A stretch of DNA of 64,000 nucleotides, from assembly GCF_029784135.1 (NCBI RefSeq), contig NC_073746.1, positions 111,784,035 through 111,848,034 of the forward strand, written 5' to 3'. The translations under genes and the position numbers were made by a program. Below are positions 1 to 12,000 of this stretch, one piece after another. The notes under the pieces are model-generated. The model had not been told where the DNA came from. It saw nothing but the letters and a program-made list of their open reading frames with translations, and did not search any database. The stretch is from Toxorhynchites rutilus septentrionalis (taxonomy: Eukaryota; Arthropoda; Insecta; Diptera; Culicidae). The first letter of the stretch is position 1. Each line of letters starts with the position of its first letter.

Positions 1-1
1 T

Positions 2-1801
2 TCTGAAATCAAAATCGCATTTGCTTGCAAAGAACAAATGGCTTCCGTTTTTCTCGATATCAAAGGGGCATTTGATTAAGTTTCCATGGAAATTCTCTCA
101 GAGAAGCTTCATAATCGTGGACTTTCACCAATTCTCAATAATTTCCTGTACAATTTACTGTCAGAAAAGCACATGATTTTCTCTCATGGCAGCTCGAAAT
201 CTTCTCGTTACAGTTTTATGGGCCTACCACAAGGCTCCTGCCTAAGCCCCCTTTTGTACAGTTTTTACGTCAATGATATGGATGATTGTCTAACTAGAGA
301 CTGCACGCTGAGACAACTTGCAGACGGTGGAGTTATTTCCATCACGGGTACTAATCCCGTCGTTCTGCAAAAGTCGTTGCAAGATACCCTGAATCTCCAA
401 ACAATAACCGGAACATGGTGGGGTGCCCATCCAGGAGACCTCATTCAGTTGTACAAAACAACGATATTATCAGTGTTAGAATATGGCAGTTTTTGCTTCC
501 GATCAGCTGCCAGGATTCATATTCTCAAGCTGGAGAGAATACAATATCGTTGCTTGCGTATAGCCATGGGGTGTTTGCATTCGACACATACGATGAGTCT
601 CGAAGTTTTGGCAGAAGTACCCCCGCTTACTCTTCGGTTCTCAGAATTATCCTACAGATTTCTCATCCGTTGCAAGATCATGAATCCATTGGTGATTGAT
701 AACTTCGAAAATCTACTCCAACTGATTCCTCAGTCAAGTTTTATGACTTTATACCATGAGTACCTTACCCACGACGTGCACCCTTCACCAGGCATCTCCA
801 ACCAAGTTTGCTTCCCATACTTTTGCAATTCTTCTGTCATTTTTGATCTGTCCATGCGACAAAAAATCCATGGAATCCCAGATCATCTACGCTCCGATTA
901 TATTCCGCCGATATTTTCGGCAGAATATGGGAAAGTTAGATCTGATAAAATGTTCTTTACTGACGATTCATACATAAACGGGTCCACTGGCTTCGGCATC
1001 TTCAATGAAAATTCCAGTGCCTCTTTCAAACTCAAAGATCCTTGTTCCGTGTATGTCGCTGAACTGGGTGCGATATACTACGCACTGGGGATCATTGAAA
1101 CATTGCCCATCGACCACTATTTTATTTATTCAGACAGTCTCAGCTCAATAGAGGCAATCCGCTCAATGAAGGTTGATAAACGCTCATCTTATTTCCTAAC
1201 TAGAATAAGACAACTATTGAGTGTTTTGGTCGAAAAATTATTCAAGATTACCTTAGCATGGGTTACCTCTCATTGCTCGATTCCGGGGAATGAGAAAGTG
1301 GACTCGCTAGCTAAGGTGGGCGCTTTAGAAGGCACACTTTTTGAAAGGCAAATTGCTTATAATGAATTTTTCCACATTCCTCGTCAGTATACGCTCGTAA
1401 GTTGGCAGCGCATGTGGAGTGAAGATGAGTTCGGTCGTTGGTTACACACGATTATCCCTAAGGTCTCGACGAGTGCATGGTTAAAGGGATTGAATATAGG
1501 TCGTGATTTCATTCGCGTGATATCTCGGCTTATGTCCAATCACTACAACCTAAACGCGCATCTCTATCGCATTGGGCTCGCAGCAAACAATCTTTGTGAT
1601 TGTGGCGATGGCTACTACGACATCGAGCATGTTGTCTGGTCGTGTATCCGGTTCCATGCTGCTCGCTCTCAGCTCTCTAGAGCACTGAGAGCACAAGGCA
1701 GACAATCGGATATCCCCGTCCGGGATATCTTAGGTAGCCGTGATCCTGATCTTCTGCTTCATCTATACCTGTTCCTCAGAAACGCCGATGTCAACGTTTA
1801 A
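2..1801 (+). pseudogene. LINE (I/Loner-type) ORF2 3' half: RT fragment + RNase H
   Basis: Reverse transcriptase and RNase H part of a non-LTR retrotransposon polyprotein, entering from the left edge. The frame is open from base 2 except for a TAA at 77-79, right after the RT motif DIKGAFD. The MGLPQG-SPLL block is present at residues 45-56 counted from the ATG at 86. The catalytic YADD has become LADG (317-328). The RT thumb appears internally deleted, because the LADG region runs straight into the TGTWWGAHPGDL block. RNase H is well kept: FTDDS, AELGAI, SDSLSS and the final D in VDSLAK. A CDC-x8-H-x4-C zinc-like cluster follows (LCDCGDGYYDIEHVVWSC). The reading frame after base 80 is otherwise unbroken for 571 codons, so decay is recent or mild, but the RT must be inactive. 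The I/Loner clade is inferred from the RNase H and the C-terminal cysteine cluster. Confidence 0.85.
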
Positions 1802-2327
1802 TGATGTTTCCTTCGTTGTGTCCCCGTTTCATATCCCTCCTATCCAAACGATAATCTTTTACTTAGTCGCGGCAATACATACACACACTCTTTACAGATA
1901 CACGGGCTAAAGGTTGTGCAGTCCACTGATCATTCAACAAGAGCCAAAGGTTGTACCGCTTATCACAACTCTACACGAGCTGATGATTGCGCCGGCTAGT
2001 GACCATTCTATCCTGGATTCCTCGAGTCGAGAAAGACGCACCACGCTAGATATGGGGTACAGACTAGGGGGGCGTTGCTGATTAATGGTCAGCTGCATCC
2101 CAATAGGAGGTATCCCGTGTCGGGCACACGTACAAAGCATCGAAGACTGCAACATACCAATTATGAGAACACTTGTAATACTAACCTCGAGCCAACCGCA
2201 AGTAATCGGTTACATATTACTAACATAGTTGTAAGCAAACATTGTCGAAATATTGAACTCCCGACCCCATTAGGCTGACGCCATATGAGCCTTAATAAAA
2301 ATATATATTTTGGATAAAAAAAAATCA
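1802..2327 (+). mobile_element. 3' UTR and A-tail of the LINE copy
   Basis: Non-coding 3' end of the LINE. A block near 2192-2212 (CGAGCCAACCGCAAGTAATC) recurs in the 3' UTR of the second LINE copy near 36380-36400, which supports the assignment. The end reads ATGAGCCTTAATAAA...GGATAAAAAAAAA, and directly after the A-run the copia element begins. The last ~40 bases closely resemble the tail of the SINE at 52995-53482. Confidence 0.75.
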
Positions 2328-5300
2328 GTGTGCTTCAGTCGTTTTGAAGGTCCAGTTGACTTCATAATCGCAATGGTCGACTGGTTATCTTCATAGACTA
2401 ATGACGGCTTTGCTACTCGCAATCCCAACTCATTCAGGACCTTTTGAATCCAAATGGCTTCACAAGCAGCGTCAGCTAGAGCAGAACATTCAGCTTCGGT
2501 CGATGACAACGATACGGTGCTTTGCTTTCTGGTGCTCCAGCAAATCGTAGCTCCATACAGCTTGAACAAGATTCCCGAAACTGAACGCCTATCATTCACA
2601 TCAGTAGCCCAGTTTGAATCCGCAAAACCAACCACCTGACGAATGGGAACCGATGACCTCTCATAGACTAATCCATGGTCTGCTGTCCCACGTAGATAAC
2701 GTAGCATCCTTTTGGCGTGCACCCAATGCTCTTCAGACGGATTACACTGGAACTGGCTGAAATAGTTCACCGCTGCACTGATATCCAGACGAGACGTGAC
2801 CATTAAATACGTTGGGCATCCTATCAGCTCTCGGTATGGCTTCTCCTCGGCTTCGCTCTTCAGAAGTTGAAGTCCAGCTTCCATGGGAGTTGATACTGGT
2901 TTGCACTGTTCCATTCCGAAATGCTTTAGAACCGATCTGGTGTAATGTTCTTGGCTTAGCCGCATACGTTCCCGCAGTATATCTCGTTCAATTTTAAAGC
3001 CCAAGAAGACTTCAGCTTCACCCATGTCTTGCATTGAAAACTCCGACTTCAGTAGCTTCTTGATAACACCGATCACAGAAAGACTCCGGGAAATTACGAG
3101 GATGTCGTCCACATATAACAACAGGAAAAACTTCTCGCCATTTTGCTCACGGTAGTATAGACAACTGTCACTTTCACACCTTTTGAACTTCATCCGGGAC
3201 ACAAACTCGTGGAATCGGTCGTTCCATGCCTTCGAAGCTTGCTTCAAACCGTAGATGGATTTGTTCAACTTGCAGACCTTATTCCCCTCCTCAAATCCTC
3301 GAGGCTGGCGCATGAAGATCTCTTCCGATAGATTGCCATTCAAAAATGCCGTTCGGACATCCATCTGGTGAATCAGCAAATTCTCCTTGTTCGCCAATCC
3401 CAGCGTCATACGAACCGTGGTCATTTTTACCACAGGCGCGTAAGTCTCGGTATAATCATATCCGTACCGCTGCGTGAAACCCTTGGCAACCCATTTACAA
3501 TCCACAGGCTTTCTTCCTACCGGTAGATCTACGAGTTCCCAGGTGTTGTTCTCAGCTAGCGAATTCAACTCGTCCTCGATGGCTTTGCGTCACTGTGGCC
3601 AGTCGTCCCTTGACTTCATTTCTTCAACATTATCTGGCAAGTCCTGCACATAGTTTTCTGCATTCAACGCATACGCCTGACAAGAATGGTAGTTCAGCCT
3701 GGTCGGAGACTTACGTACACGTGTGCTTCTTCTAGGTTCGACTTTTTCTTCATCGTCCAGCGAAACGAACCCATCACTGTTATCTTCAGGATCGCCTATC
3801 GGTTCACCGATTTGCTCTTCGATCTCTGGTTCAGCTGGAATTATCGGCTCGATTACCGGTTCATTTGATTCCTCCATCCGTTGTTCTGGTGGAGTCCAAA
3901 ATTGCTCCTCTTCTTGTTACTTTGCTCCACTTTATCGCTAGTGGCCGAATACTTCATCTCATTCACGACGACGTCCCGTGCAAGATAAACTTTCTTCTTG
4001 TGACCATCCCACAGCCGATAACCGTTTAACCCGTAGCCTACGAAGTAACATACCTGGCTACGTGCATCCAACTTGGATCGCTTCTCCTTGGGAATGAAAC
4101 TATAGGCCTTGCTACCCCAGATCCGAAGTTTTGACACATCCGGTTTGTGTCCGAACCACATCTCATACGGTGTCTTCTTGTCTAACGCCACCGTGGGACT
4201 CCGATTGATGATGTACACCGCTGATTGAATCGCCTCGCACCAGAGCTTCTTCGGCATATTCGAATCCTCCACCATCGCCCTTGCTTTGTCCAGAATCGTC
4301 CAATTAAGACGTTCGCTCACGTCATTCTGCTGTGGCGTATATGGAATGGTATTCTCCATCAGCACCCCGTGATCTCTACAGTACTGCCCGAATTCACTAT
4401 TCACATACTCTCCGCCGTTATCGCACCTGAGGCGACCGATCTTGCTGTCAAAGTGTCCCTCAGCCATGCTTGAATAGTATTTGAAAGCTTCCAGTACCTC
4501 ATCCTTCGACGCTAGGATGTATACGGCACTGAAATGGGTAAAATCATCGGTGAATGTAACAAAGAATCTTTTACCATTCCAGGCCGCCGGGGTGAAAGGT
4601 CCGCTAACGTCGCTTTGCACCAGCTCTAATGGTCTGTTGGATCTTGGAATCGGAACGTCTCCAAATGGTTGTCTCGCATGCTTTCCTAGCACACAAGGTT
4701 CGCATAATTCGGTGTCCTTAAATGCGTCCTTCTTGAGAACCATTCCGTTGACCATGTTGTTCCGAACCAACATCTTCAGGCCACTCTTGCCAATGTGACC
4801 GAATCTCCGATGCCACAGCTCATACTCGTTCACCGGTAGAACTGCCAACGCCTGTTCTGGTCCATTCTTGAAGATTGCAGATACAGCTTTCCAGTAAGTT
4901 TCCCAGTAGCAACCACCTCGTTGCCTCGTTTGATCTCCACAATATTGTTTTCAAACGTTACACGCATTCCAAGCTTGCTCACGCGCCGAATGGAAAACAA
5001 ATTGTACTGTAGTTCCGGCACATAAAGGACATCGTTCACCACGCTGTTAATTCGACGTTCGCCCACGATCGACACCATCTCGATCGTTCCAGAGTGATGA
5101 CTGTACACTACTTTCCCAGAAGCGACAACGATTGGTACAGGCTCCTCAAGCTTCACAATGTTTCGTAGACAGTTCTTAGTCTGAACCATGTGTTCCGATG
5201 CACCTGAATCGAGAATCCACTTAAACTGGTTAGAATTCCCGCCTTCTTTCTTCGCAGCACTTCCTGATTCTGATACGAACGCCACTTCAGAACCAGCAAA

Positions 5301-6046
5301 ATTGGCCTTTTCCTTTTTCTTTGGTTTTTCGGTCCTTCGATGATTCGTTTCCTTTGTCGTGGGACAGTTTGACTTCTTATGACTCACTTTTCCGCAAGAG
5401 AAACACTTGATCTTGAACCGCTCTCCGTAGAAGGCCGACTCGCTGTCCAGCGTTACGTCCGACTCCCCGTTGTTCTTCCGCTTGACACTTTCGCTCAATA
5501 GTCTGGCCTTGACGAAATCCAGATCGCATTGCTCCGGCGGAAGAGTTTCTAGCACCGTCACCAACTGTTGAAATGTCCTTGGCATGGTTTGCAGCAAATT
5601 GAATACAACTAGCCGATCGGGCATGACTATATCCGCGGTGGCCAACTCCCTGATAATCCGTTCGAATCGTAGCAAGTGCTCCTCCATCGGATCCGTTTCA
5701 ACGTACTTCATCACAGCCAGCTGCTTGAGAAGATTCTGAACGTTGTCCAGATCGCCTTCGGAGTGGATTTACCCTTGATGTACTCCAGCTGTGAATCCGC
5801 GATCTTTTCCACCAACAACGACTTGCATTTTGCTTCTTGCAATTTCCGCTCCGCCAATTTGGTTCCCTTTTGAGCCTTTACCTGCTCCGAATCCGTGTCT
5901 GCCTCCCGGAACTCCGCAATTTCGTCCGCTTCTCTCCGGATGTAATCAATCAACTGCTTCTCCTCCAGTAATGTCTCCATACGAAAACTACAATTCGGGT
6001 AATTCTTCCCATCGAAAAAATATACTTTTTGAGTTTCCGCTTGCAT
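2328..6046 (-). pseudogene. Ty1/copia gag-pol, frameshifted
   Basis: Single polyprotein of a copia-type LTR retrotransposon in several frames. It starts at the ATG at 6046 (MQAETQKVYFF). In order: gag; a CX2CX4HX4C zinc knuckle (CFSCGKVSHKKSNC, about 5363-5405); protease LDSGASEHM (about 5202-5213); integrase with the ELWHRRFGH/CEPC zinc module and DDE core (VQSDVSG, LRCDNGGEY, PQQNDVSERL) between 4840 and 4250; RT with YVDD at 3104-3115; RNase H with GFADSNW, STEAE and YEDNQS at 2650-2380. The protease-integrase-RT-RNase H order is diagnostic for copia rather than gypsy. Breaks are frame changes near 5712, 4845 and 3880 and an in-frame TGA at 3590-3592. RT-RNase H is otherwise continuous. 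The 3' end and 3' LTR are missing, cut by the LINE tail at ~2327. All catalytic motifs I could find are intact, so decay is by indels. Confidence 0.93.
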
Positions 6047-6088
6047 TTTTTTTAAATCAACAATGTTCGTCTCCGGGTTACGGGTTAT

Positions 6089-6102
6089 CTGGGCCCATAA
6101 CC
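6089..6102 (-). promoter_or_regulatory. copia primer-binding site (initiator tRNA-Met half-molecule)
   Basis: On the minus strand GGTTATGGGCCCAG lies directly inside the LTR. It is complementary to the anticodon stem-loop of initiator tRNA-Met (CTGGGCCCATAACC), the internal priming site known from Drosophila copia, rather than to a tRNA 3' end. Confidence 0.85.
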
Positions 6103-6220
6103 TGTCTTGATTACAGAGTACAAAGAAAAGACGACTTCTTCGGTTGACAGTATAATTCAATATGATTTTATTCTAGTACTTAGTAATACACGGTAACTAC
6201 GATTGGTTTGCTTGTTGACA
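6103..6220 (-). repeat. copia 5' LTR, 118 bp
   Basis: On the minus strand the segment begins TGTCAACAAG and ends CAAGACA, so it has TG...CA ends with a TGTC/GACA inverted tetranucleotide. It contains AATAAA and abuts the primer-binding site exactly. About 118 bp is very short for an LTR but normal for mosquito copia elements. Its outer edge lies inside a satellite monomer, marking the insertion point. Confidence 0.8.
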
Positions 6221-6830
6221 TTATTCATAAATAACTATGTTCTATTAGTGAAGCCCTTTCATTTGATACCCATATTAATGGGGTTTTGACATAATATGAT
6301 TTCCGCCATTTGGTAGTGGCAGCCATCTTGGATTTGCATTTTTCATAAATAACCGTGTTCTACTAGTCAAGCCCTTTCATTTGATACCCATATTAACGGG
6401 GGTTTGACAAAATATGTAGTCCGCCATTTGGTAGTGGCAGCCATCTTGGATTTGCATTTTTCATAAATAACCGTATTGTACTAGTCAAGCACGCGTATTC
6501 TAGAGCTTGCCACTCAGAATGTACTCAAGGCGTGTTATTTGGCATAGAAATCTCAACTAAGTACAAATAAAAATGACGCAAGTAATACTACGTTGAGACG
6601 GCGAAGTTCCTCTAGGAACGTTAGTGCCATTGAAGAAGAAGAACTAGTCAAGCCCTTTCATTTGATACTCATATTAATGGGGTTTTGACAAAATGTGTAG
6701 TCCGTCATTTTGTAGTGGCCGCTATTTTGGATTTGCATTTTTCATAAATAAATGTGTTCTACTAGTCAAGCCCTTTCATTTGAAACCCATATTGATGGAG
6801 TTTTGAAAAAAAATATCATGACATACGAGC
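6221..6830. repeat. ~118-bp tandem satellite
   Basis: Four monomers are recognised by the phrase AAGCCCTTTCATTTGATA at about 6252, 6369, 6650 and 6769; spacing is 117-119 once the inserted SINE is removed. Each also holds a CCGCCATTTGGTAGTGGC-like block and ATCTTGGATTTGCATTTTTC. The copia LTR and a SINE both inserted here. Confidence 0.85.
6491..6642 (+). mobile_element. 5'-truncated Feilai-like SINE with TSD
   Basis: 3' part of the SINE family seen complete at 7753-8024, lacking the tRNA head and ending in (GAA)n. An exact 11-bp target duplication ACTAGTCAAGC flanks it (6480-6490 and 6643-6653). Confidence 0.9.
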
Positions 6831-7739
6831 CAACACACCAAAACCGTCATGTATGGTTTTGGTGCAGAATGTTTATTTTTTTCTTTGCCTCTAACATATA
6901 CATATCTCTCAATGCATCATGAAACAACAAGATCATACGGACTACGCAAAGCGAATGATTCACATTCAGCTAATGTAGCAGATCCTGATTTTTAAGTCTC
7001 AGAGAGTACAAACCATATGATTATTTAGCTAGCAAGAGGCTAAGGGAAAGGTAGTCAATATATGAATATTAGGGTGGCAGTGAAAATGGTCATGTCAAAT
7101 TTCAAAAACCGACCATGTACACTTTGTTTATTTGCCAAAAAAAAAAAGATCTGTACAAAGTTTCAGCTCGAGCGGACATGATTTAGGGGTTCCTCAAAGC
7201 GCTCAAAGTTTTGATTTTTCGATCAAAACTTTTCATGTTTTGGAAAACATGAGTTTCCAAGGATACAATTGAAGTTCTTCTTAACATGTCCGTCTTACCC
7301 CCAAAAGAGGAACCAATACAAAAAAGGTTCAATATTCTTCCCTTCACTTTCCATCATGCATTGGATGTGATTATGGATGTGACTGTCCATTTCAACCCCA
7401 CCAGTGCAATTATTTCAATAATTTAAATTTACCACTTACGAATGAATATCGCTTCTCTGTCAAATCACAAACCGAAATTTAACGCGAATTAAATTTTCCA
7501 ATTAAACCACTCAAAATGCATAATATTACATCCATACATACATACATCCATACGCGGAATCATGTTTGATTTTCGGTTTTTGTTTCCTTATTTCACTTTT
7601 GATCAGTATTCATTGTCATAGGATGGTTTAAATATTATAGAATAGCATGTAGAAGGGGTTCCAATCAACAGAAATTTGAAATTCATAATGCAACTATAGA
7701 CATTAACCACCTGTCCATTATACCCCCATTGTCCGTCTT
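6831..7739. other. Unassigned intergenic stretch
   Basis: No gene recognised. It contains a small hairpin around CAAAACC...GGTTTTG (6838-6862) and AT-rich sequence. The phrase TTAGGGTGGCAGTGAAAATG near 7069 reads like the start of another dispersed repeat, but no second copy occurs here to prove it. Confidence 0.4.
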
Positions 7740-7752
7740 ACCCGCGGGTCCC

Positions 7753-8024
7753 TTCTTCTTCTTCAATGGCACTAACGTTCCTAGAGGAACTTCGCCGTCT
7801 CAACGTAGTATTACTTGCGTCATTTTTATTAGTACTTAGTTGAGATTTCTATGCCAAATAACACGCCTTGAATGCATTCTGAGTGGCAAGCTCTAGAATA
7901 CGCGTGATCACAGTGCAAGTCGGAGGAAATTTCTTTGACGAAAAATTCCCCCGACCAGAACGGGAATCGAACCCGAACACCCGGCATGTTAGTTATGACG
8001 CTAACCACTCGGCCACGGGAGCAC
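7753..8024 (-). mobile_element. Full-length tRNA-derived SINE, Feilai-like, with TSD
   Basis: On the minus strand a tRNA-like head carries an A box (TGGCCGAGTGGTTAGCG) and a perfect B box (GGTTCGATTCCC), then a ~190-bp body and a GAA-rich tail. A 13-bp target duplication ACCCGCGGGTCCC brackets it (7740-7752 and 8025-8037), fixing the length at 272 bp. Not a functional tRNA gene: the fold does not close and the body continues. The family name is from memory of Aedes repeats. Confidence 0.88.
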
Positions 8025-8213
8025 ACCCGCGGGTCCCCTTTAGGGCTTTTACAGGCTGTTGGAAGTCTGTCTGTAACTGGTGATTGAAATGCGACTATTT
8101 TGAGCTCATTCATCTGTATAAAATAAAGACCAGATACCAAAGGCACGATAGAAACAAATTTTGCAGAGTATCTTGGTTCGAGTCTTCATAAGTTGATTCA
8201 AATATTACACTTA

Positions 8214-8372
8214 AGGGAGGCGATCTGGCGTAGTGGTAACATCCATGCCTCTCACGCTAAAGGTCACGAGTTCAATTCTCACTCCCGACATTCTTCCAAA
8301 AATGGAAGTAAAAGTGACGAACCAGCCAAAATGAGTTGAAAGTCACTATAATACAGATAAAAAAAAAAAAAA
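8214..8372 (+). mobile_element. Second tRNA-derived SINE family, 159 bp, with TSD
   Basis: The head GGAGGCGATCTGGCGTAGTGG holds an A box, GAGTTCAATTCTCA is the B box, and the element ends in a run of A. A 14-bp target duplication AAATATTACACTTA lies at 8200-8213 and 8373-8386. The body differs from the Feilai-like family. Confidence 0.88.
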
Positions 8373-8386
8373 AAATATTACACTTA

Positions 8387-9000
8387 CATCTCATTTCGTA
8401 CAATGTTCCGGATAATCAAATAATAAACAAACCTGTTGAAGCCTTACCAGCCACAAAGTGTTGCGGGTTATAAAATGTATGGCGATTTCCAGGCTACATC
8501 GATAGCCTGTTTCTTTTTTGAATAAACAAGAGCAAAACAGTTCGACATTTCTATGACACTCAGTATAAGCACTAGCAATGCTTATTGAAAGCTATAACTG
8601 TAGCATTTGAAGAGCCTTATAGTTTGCCGTTTAAGCATTATATTCGCTTATATTAGCATTTTGCAAGCATTCGTTGAATGATCTGCAATGCTTACTGGTT
8701 AATTGGAGACCCGTGAATTGGTCTCCAGGATCACGCGAATCAACATCGTTGGACCATCTTTGGAGTGCTGTGTGAAGTTTCTGGTCTACACCGATAATCA
8801 ATAGACGATTGACGCCACATTACCATTGATAAACGGCCTTCATTGCTGCGAAAATTATTCGAAAATTACACTTCCTGATTAAATTTCCTCCGATCCAGCT
8901 ATAGTAGCGGTATGCTGTAAATAATATCAACGTTAAAATGACAATAGAATAACAATACAGTAAATCCACGTTCATAACGACAAACATAATTCATCTGCGG
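8387..9000. other. Unassigned intergenic stretch
   Basis: AT-rich, with many short ORFs lacking domain motifs. I see no gene, RNA or repeat pair here. Confidence 0.4.
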
Positions 9001-12000
9001 TTTTTGACGTAGAACTACGTCTATCATTAAGGGAGCCAAATCAGAAAACAGGTCAAGTTTTTATGAAATAAAGTTAACGTTAATAACTATTTTTGCCGCG
9101 AACGGATTTTGGCGATTAATATACCAAACGAATCGGAAATTCCCTAAGATTTGTTTGATATGCTATACATTACAATCCCATAGTCTGTATATGGTTTAAA
9201 TTGATGGAAATTGGGAGCATTCCCATTTCCTCATACATTTGTTCTGTTCATTTGTGTGCTTTCCCAAACAGAGTTGTCAATAACGAGCAACTTATCGACG
9301 AGTAACGAAGGGGATCGTAAGATATAAAGTCTCCGTGAGCAAAGAAAAAGAAGAAGAACAAAGGGGAATATTTGCCTAGAGTATGAACAGTGGATCTCGC
9401 TGAGGCAAACTTTAATTCTTCGCGAGGAAATCGACTGAACAACATCGTTGCTGGGTGAGCTGGACGGCGAGGGATCGAATGTCTTTCTCAAGGCAATGGG
9501 GGTGGAGGAGTAATATTATGGATAAATTTAAGTTTTCCAAGGGTCGTTTTGAAGGTTAGAGACGAATGAACTGAAGAAGTTTAAAGTCTCAAGCAAGGAA
9601 GGAAGGCAAACTTTCAGTATCGTTCTGTATTCAAAGCAATTAATATCGCTTGTAATGTATTGGTAATGAATCTCTGCTGAGGAAAATATTCAGCCTTTTT
9701 CCAAGCAGTTAACATTGTTTGTTTTCTGTCATCAATGCATTGAACTGACGCTATGGTGAAGCAGGTGTTAAGGTTGTGCACCAAAAAATTATTTGGGGAA
9801 TACCAAGTTATTCAATGAGTTATATTAAAGCATTAATTTATTTGGACTCGCGTGCCAGTCGCAAAACTGCCTGCAACTAGGATTGCATTTGAGCTAATCT
9901 TGATCATAATGAAGCAGTGCTACTCTTTCCGAAGTTGTTGAGATTAACAGATGACGAATTTCATGCCAACTCGTCTTAGGAGTTGGCAGCACCATCCCAG
10001 ATAGTAGTGAAACGTTGGAGGTGTTAAGACATGGGTCATTTAAGCAACTTTGCGTACTTGGAATGTTCGAAAATGAATAAGACTACTTTTTGAAAAAAGA
10101 CATTTTTTTTCTTAATTTTTTACAAAAATTTATAATTTAAGCACTATGATACCTACAAAATTCTTGTTAAAGGACGAAATGTAGGAAATTGTTTAAATTT
10201 TCATTAAAAAATGCCAAAAATTTTTTGGAGAAAAATTTCGCTGACAAAAAAGTTATTTCAAAAATTAAAATTCATTTTTCCCAAAAACGTATTGTTTTAA
10301 AATTCAATTTTTCAATTTTTTCATGTTTTCTTTGAAAAAAATACAGCTTATCCTAATTTTGTTTAAAGTCAAGATAGCGATATAGTGTATTCGACAAAGT
10401 TTTAGACCCTTTTAAAATATAAACTTTTGTCGAAGACATAAACTTTCTATATTTTATAGTTTTTGGAATATAAGTCATTTTTGTATGAAGACTCCTGAAA
10501 AAAATAATGTTTTGCTCGTAACACTTTTGTGTGTGAATTCTCATGTTTGACATGTTCTTGACATGTTTGTAAATAGAGAAAAGTTAGCAGGGCATGTAAA
10601 TTGCGATAATTTATACATAAAAATGTAACGAATTGAATATTAATAGTATTTTCTCAAAGAAATTTTTTTTTCAGAATTTTAAAAGTATATGTTTTCGAGA
10701 AAAATGAATTTTAATTTTCAAAATATTTTTTTTCCAATGAGTTTTTTTTTCCAAGAAAATCTTTGATAATTTTTAATGAAAACCAAAATAATTTCCTACA
10801 TTCCATTCTTTGACTAAAATCTTGTAGGTCTGATGGATTTTTTAAAAGTTTTTTTTAGTTTTGAGTATTATCAACTTATTTCGAAAAATCCTAATTTAAA
10901 AAACTATAAGATCTACAAAAAGTTGGTCAGAGAATGAAATGAAGGAAATTACTTATTACAAAGAATATTTCGGAAAAAAAATCATTGAAAAAAAAATATT
11001 TTGAAAATTAAAATTCATTTTTTCTTCAACGCATATGCTTTCAAAATTCTGAAAAAATAGATATAAATAGCCCTTAAAATTTCCAACAAGTTTTCCATAC
11101 ATCGGACGATGATCACATTTATATGGAAAAAGTTTTTCGAATAACAACTTTTAATTTTTTTTTATTTGAAAAAAAATTATGATTGTTTAATTCGTAACAT
11201 TTTAATGTATAAATTATCGCAATTTACATGCTCTGCCAACTTTTCTCTATTTAGAAACATGTCAAGAACATGTCAAACGTGAGAATTCACATAAAAAAAT
11301 GTTACGAGCAAAACATTATTTTTTTCAGGGGTCTTCATACAAAAATGATTTATACTCCAAAACCTATGGAATATAGAAAGTTGATGTCTTCGACAAACGT
11401 TTATATTTTAACAAGGTCTAAAACATTGTCGAATACACTATATCGCTATCTTGTTTATTCATTACTATCAACAGGCCTGAACATGAGTGCCCTAATGATA
11501 CCTAATAAATTAATAACTTAAAATACTCAAATACTGACTTTAAACAAAATTAGGATAAGTTGTATTTTTTTCAAAGAAAACTTGAAAAAGTTGTTGTTCG
11601 AAAAACTTTTTCCCTGTAAAAGTGCCTATCTTCCGATGTATGGACGACTTGTTGGAAATTGTAAGGGCTATTCATATAGATATTTTTGGGAATTTTAAAA
11701 AATACGTTTTTGAGAAAAATGAATTTTAATTTTTAAAATAACTTTTTTGGTTTTTTTTTTGAAAAATTTCCTACATTTCATCCTTCGGCAGATCTTGTAG
11801 GTATCATAGTTTTTGAATTATAGATTTTTGTAAAAAAAAATTCCAAAAAGTAATCTAATTATTTTTTGAATATTCGAAGTATACAAAGTTGCTTAAATGA
11901 CCCATGTCTTTACACCTACAACGTTTCACTGCTATCTGAGATGGTGCTGCCAACGGCCAGTCGAGTTGGCATGAAATTCATCAGATAGAGTTCATTTCGT

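Noticed and set aside
7930..8024. tRNA gene (also 17230-17300, 8214-8290, 34080-34155, 52995-53070)
   Set aside because: A and B boxes are present but acceptor stems do not pair, and each continues into a SINE body; several have target-site duplications at the SINE ends.
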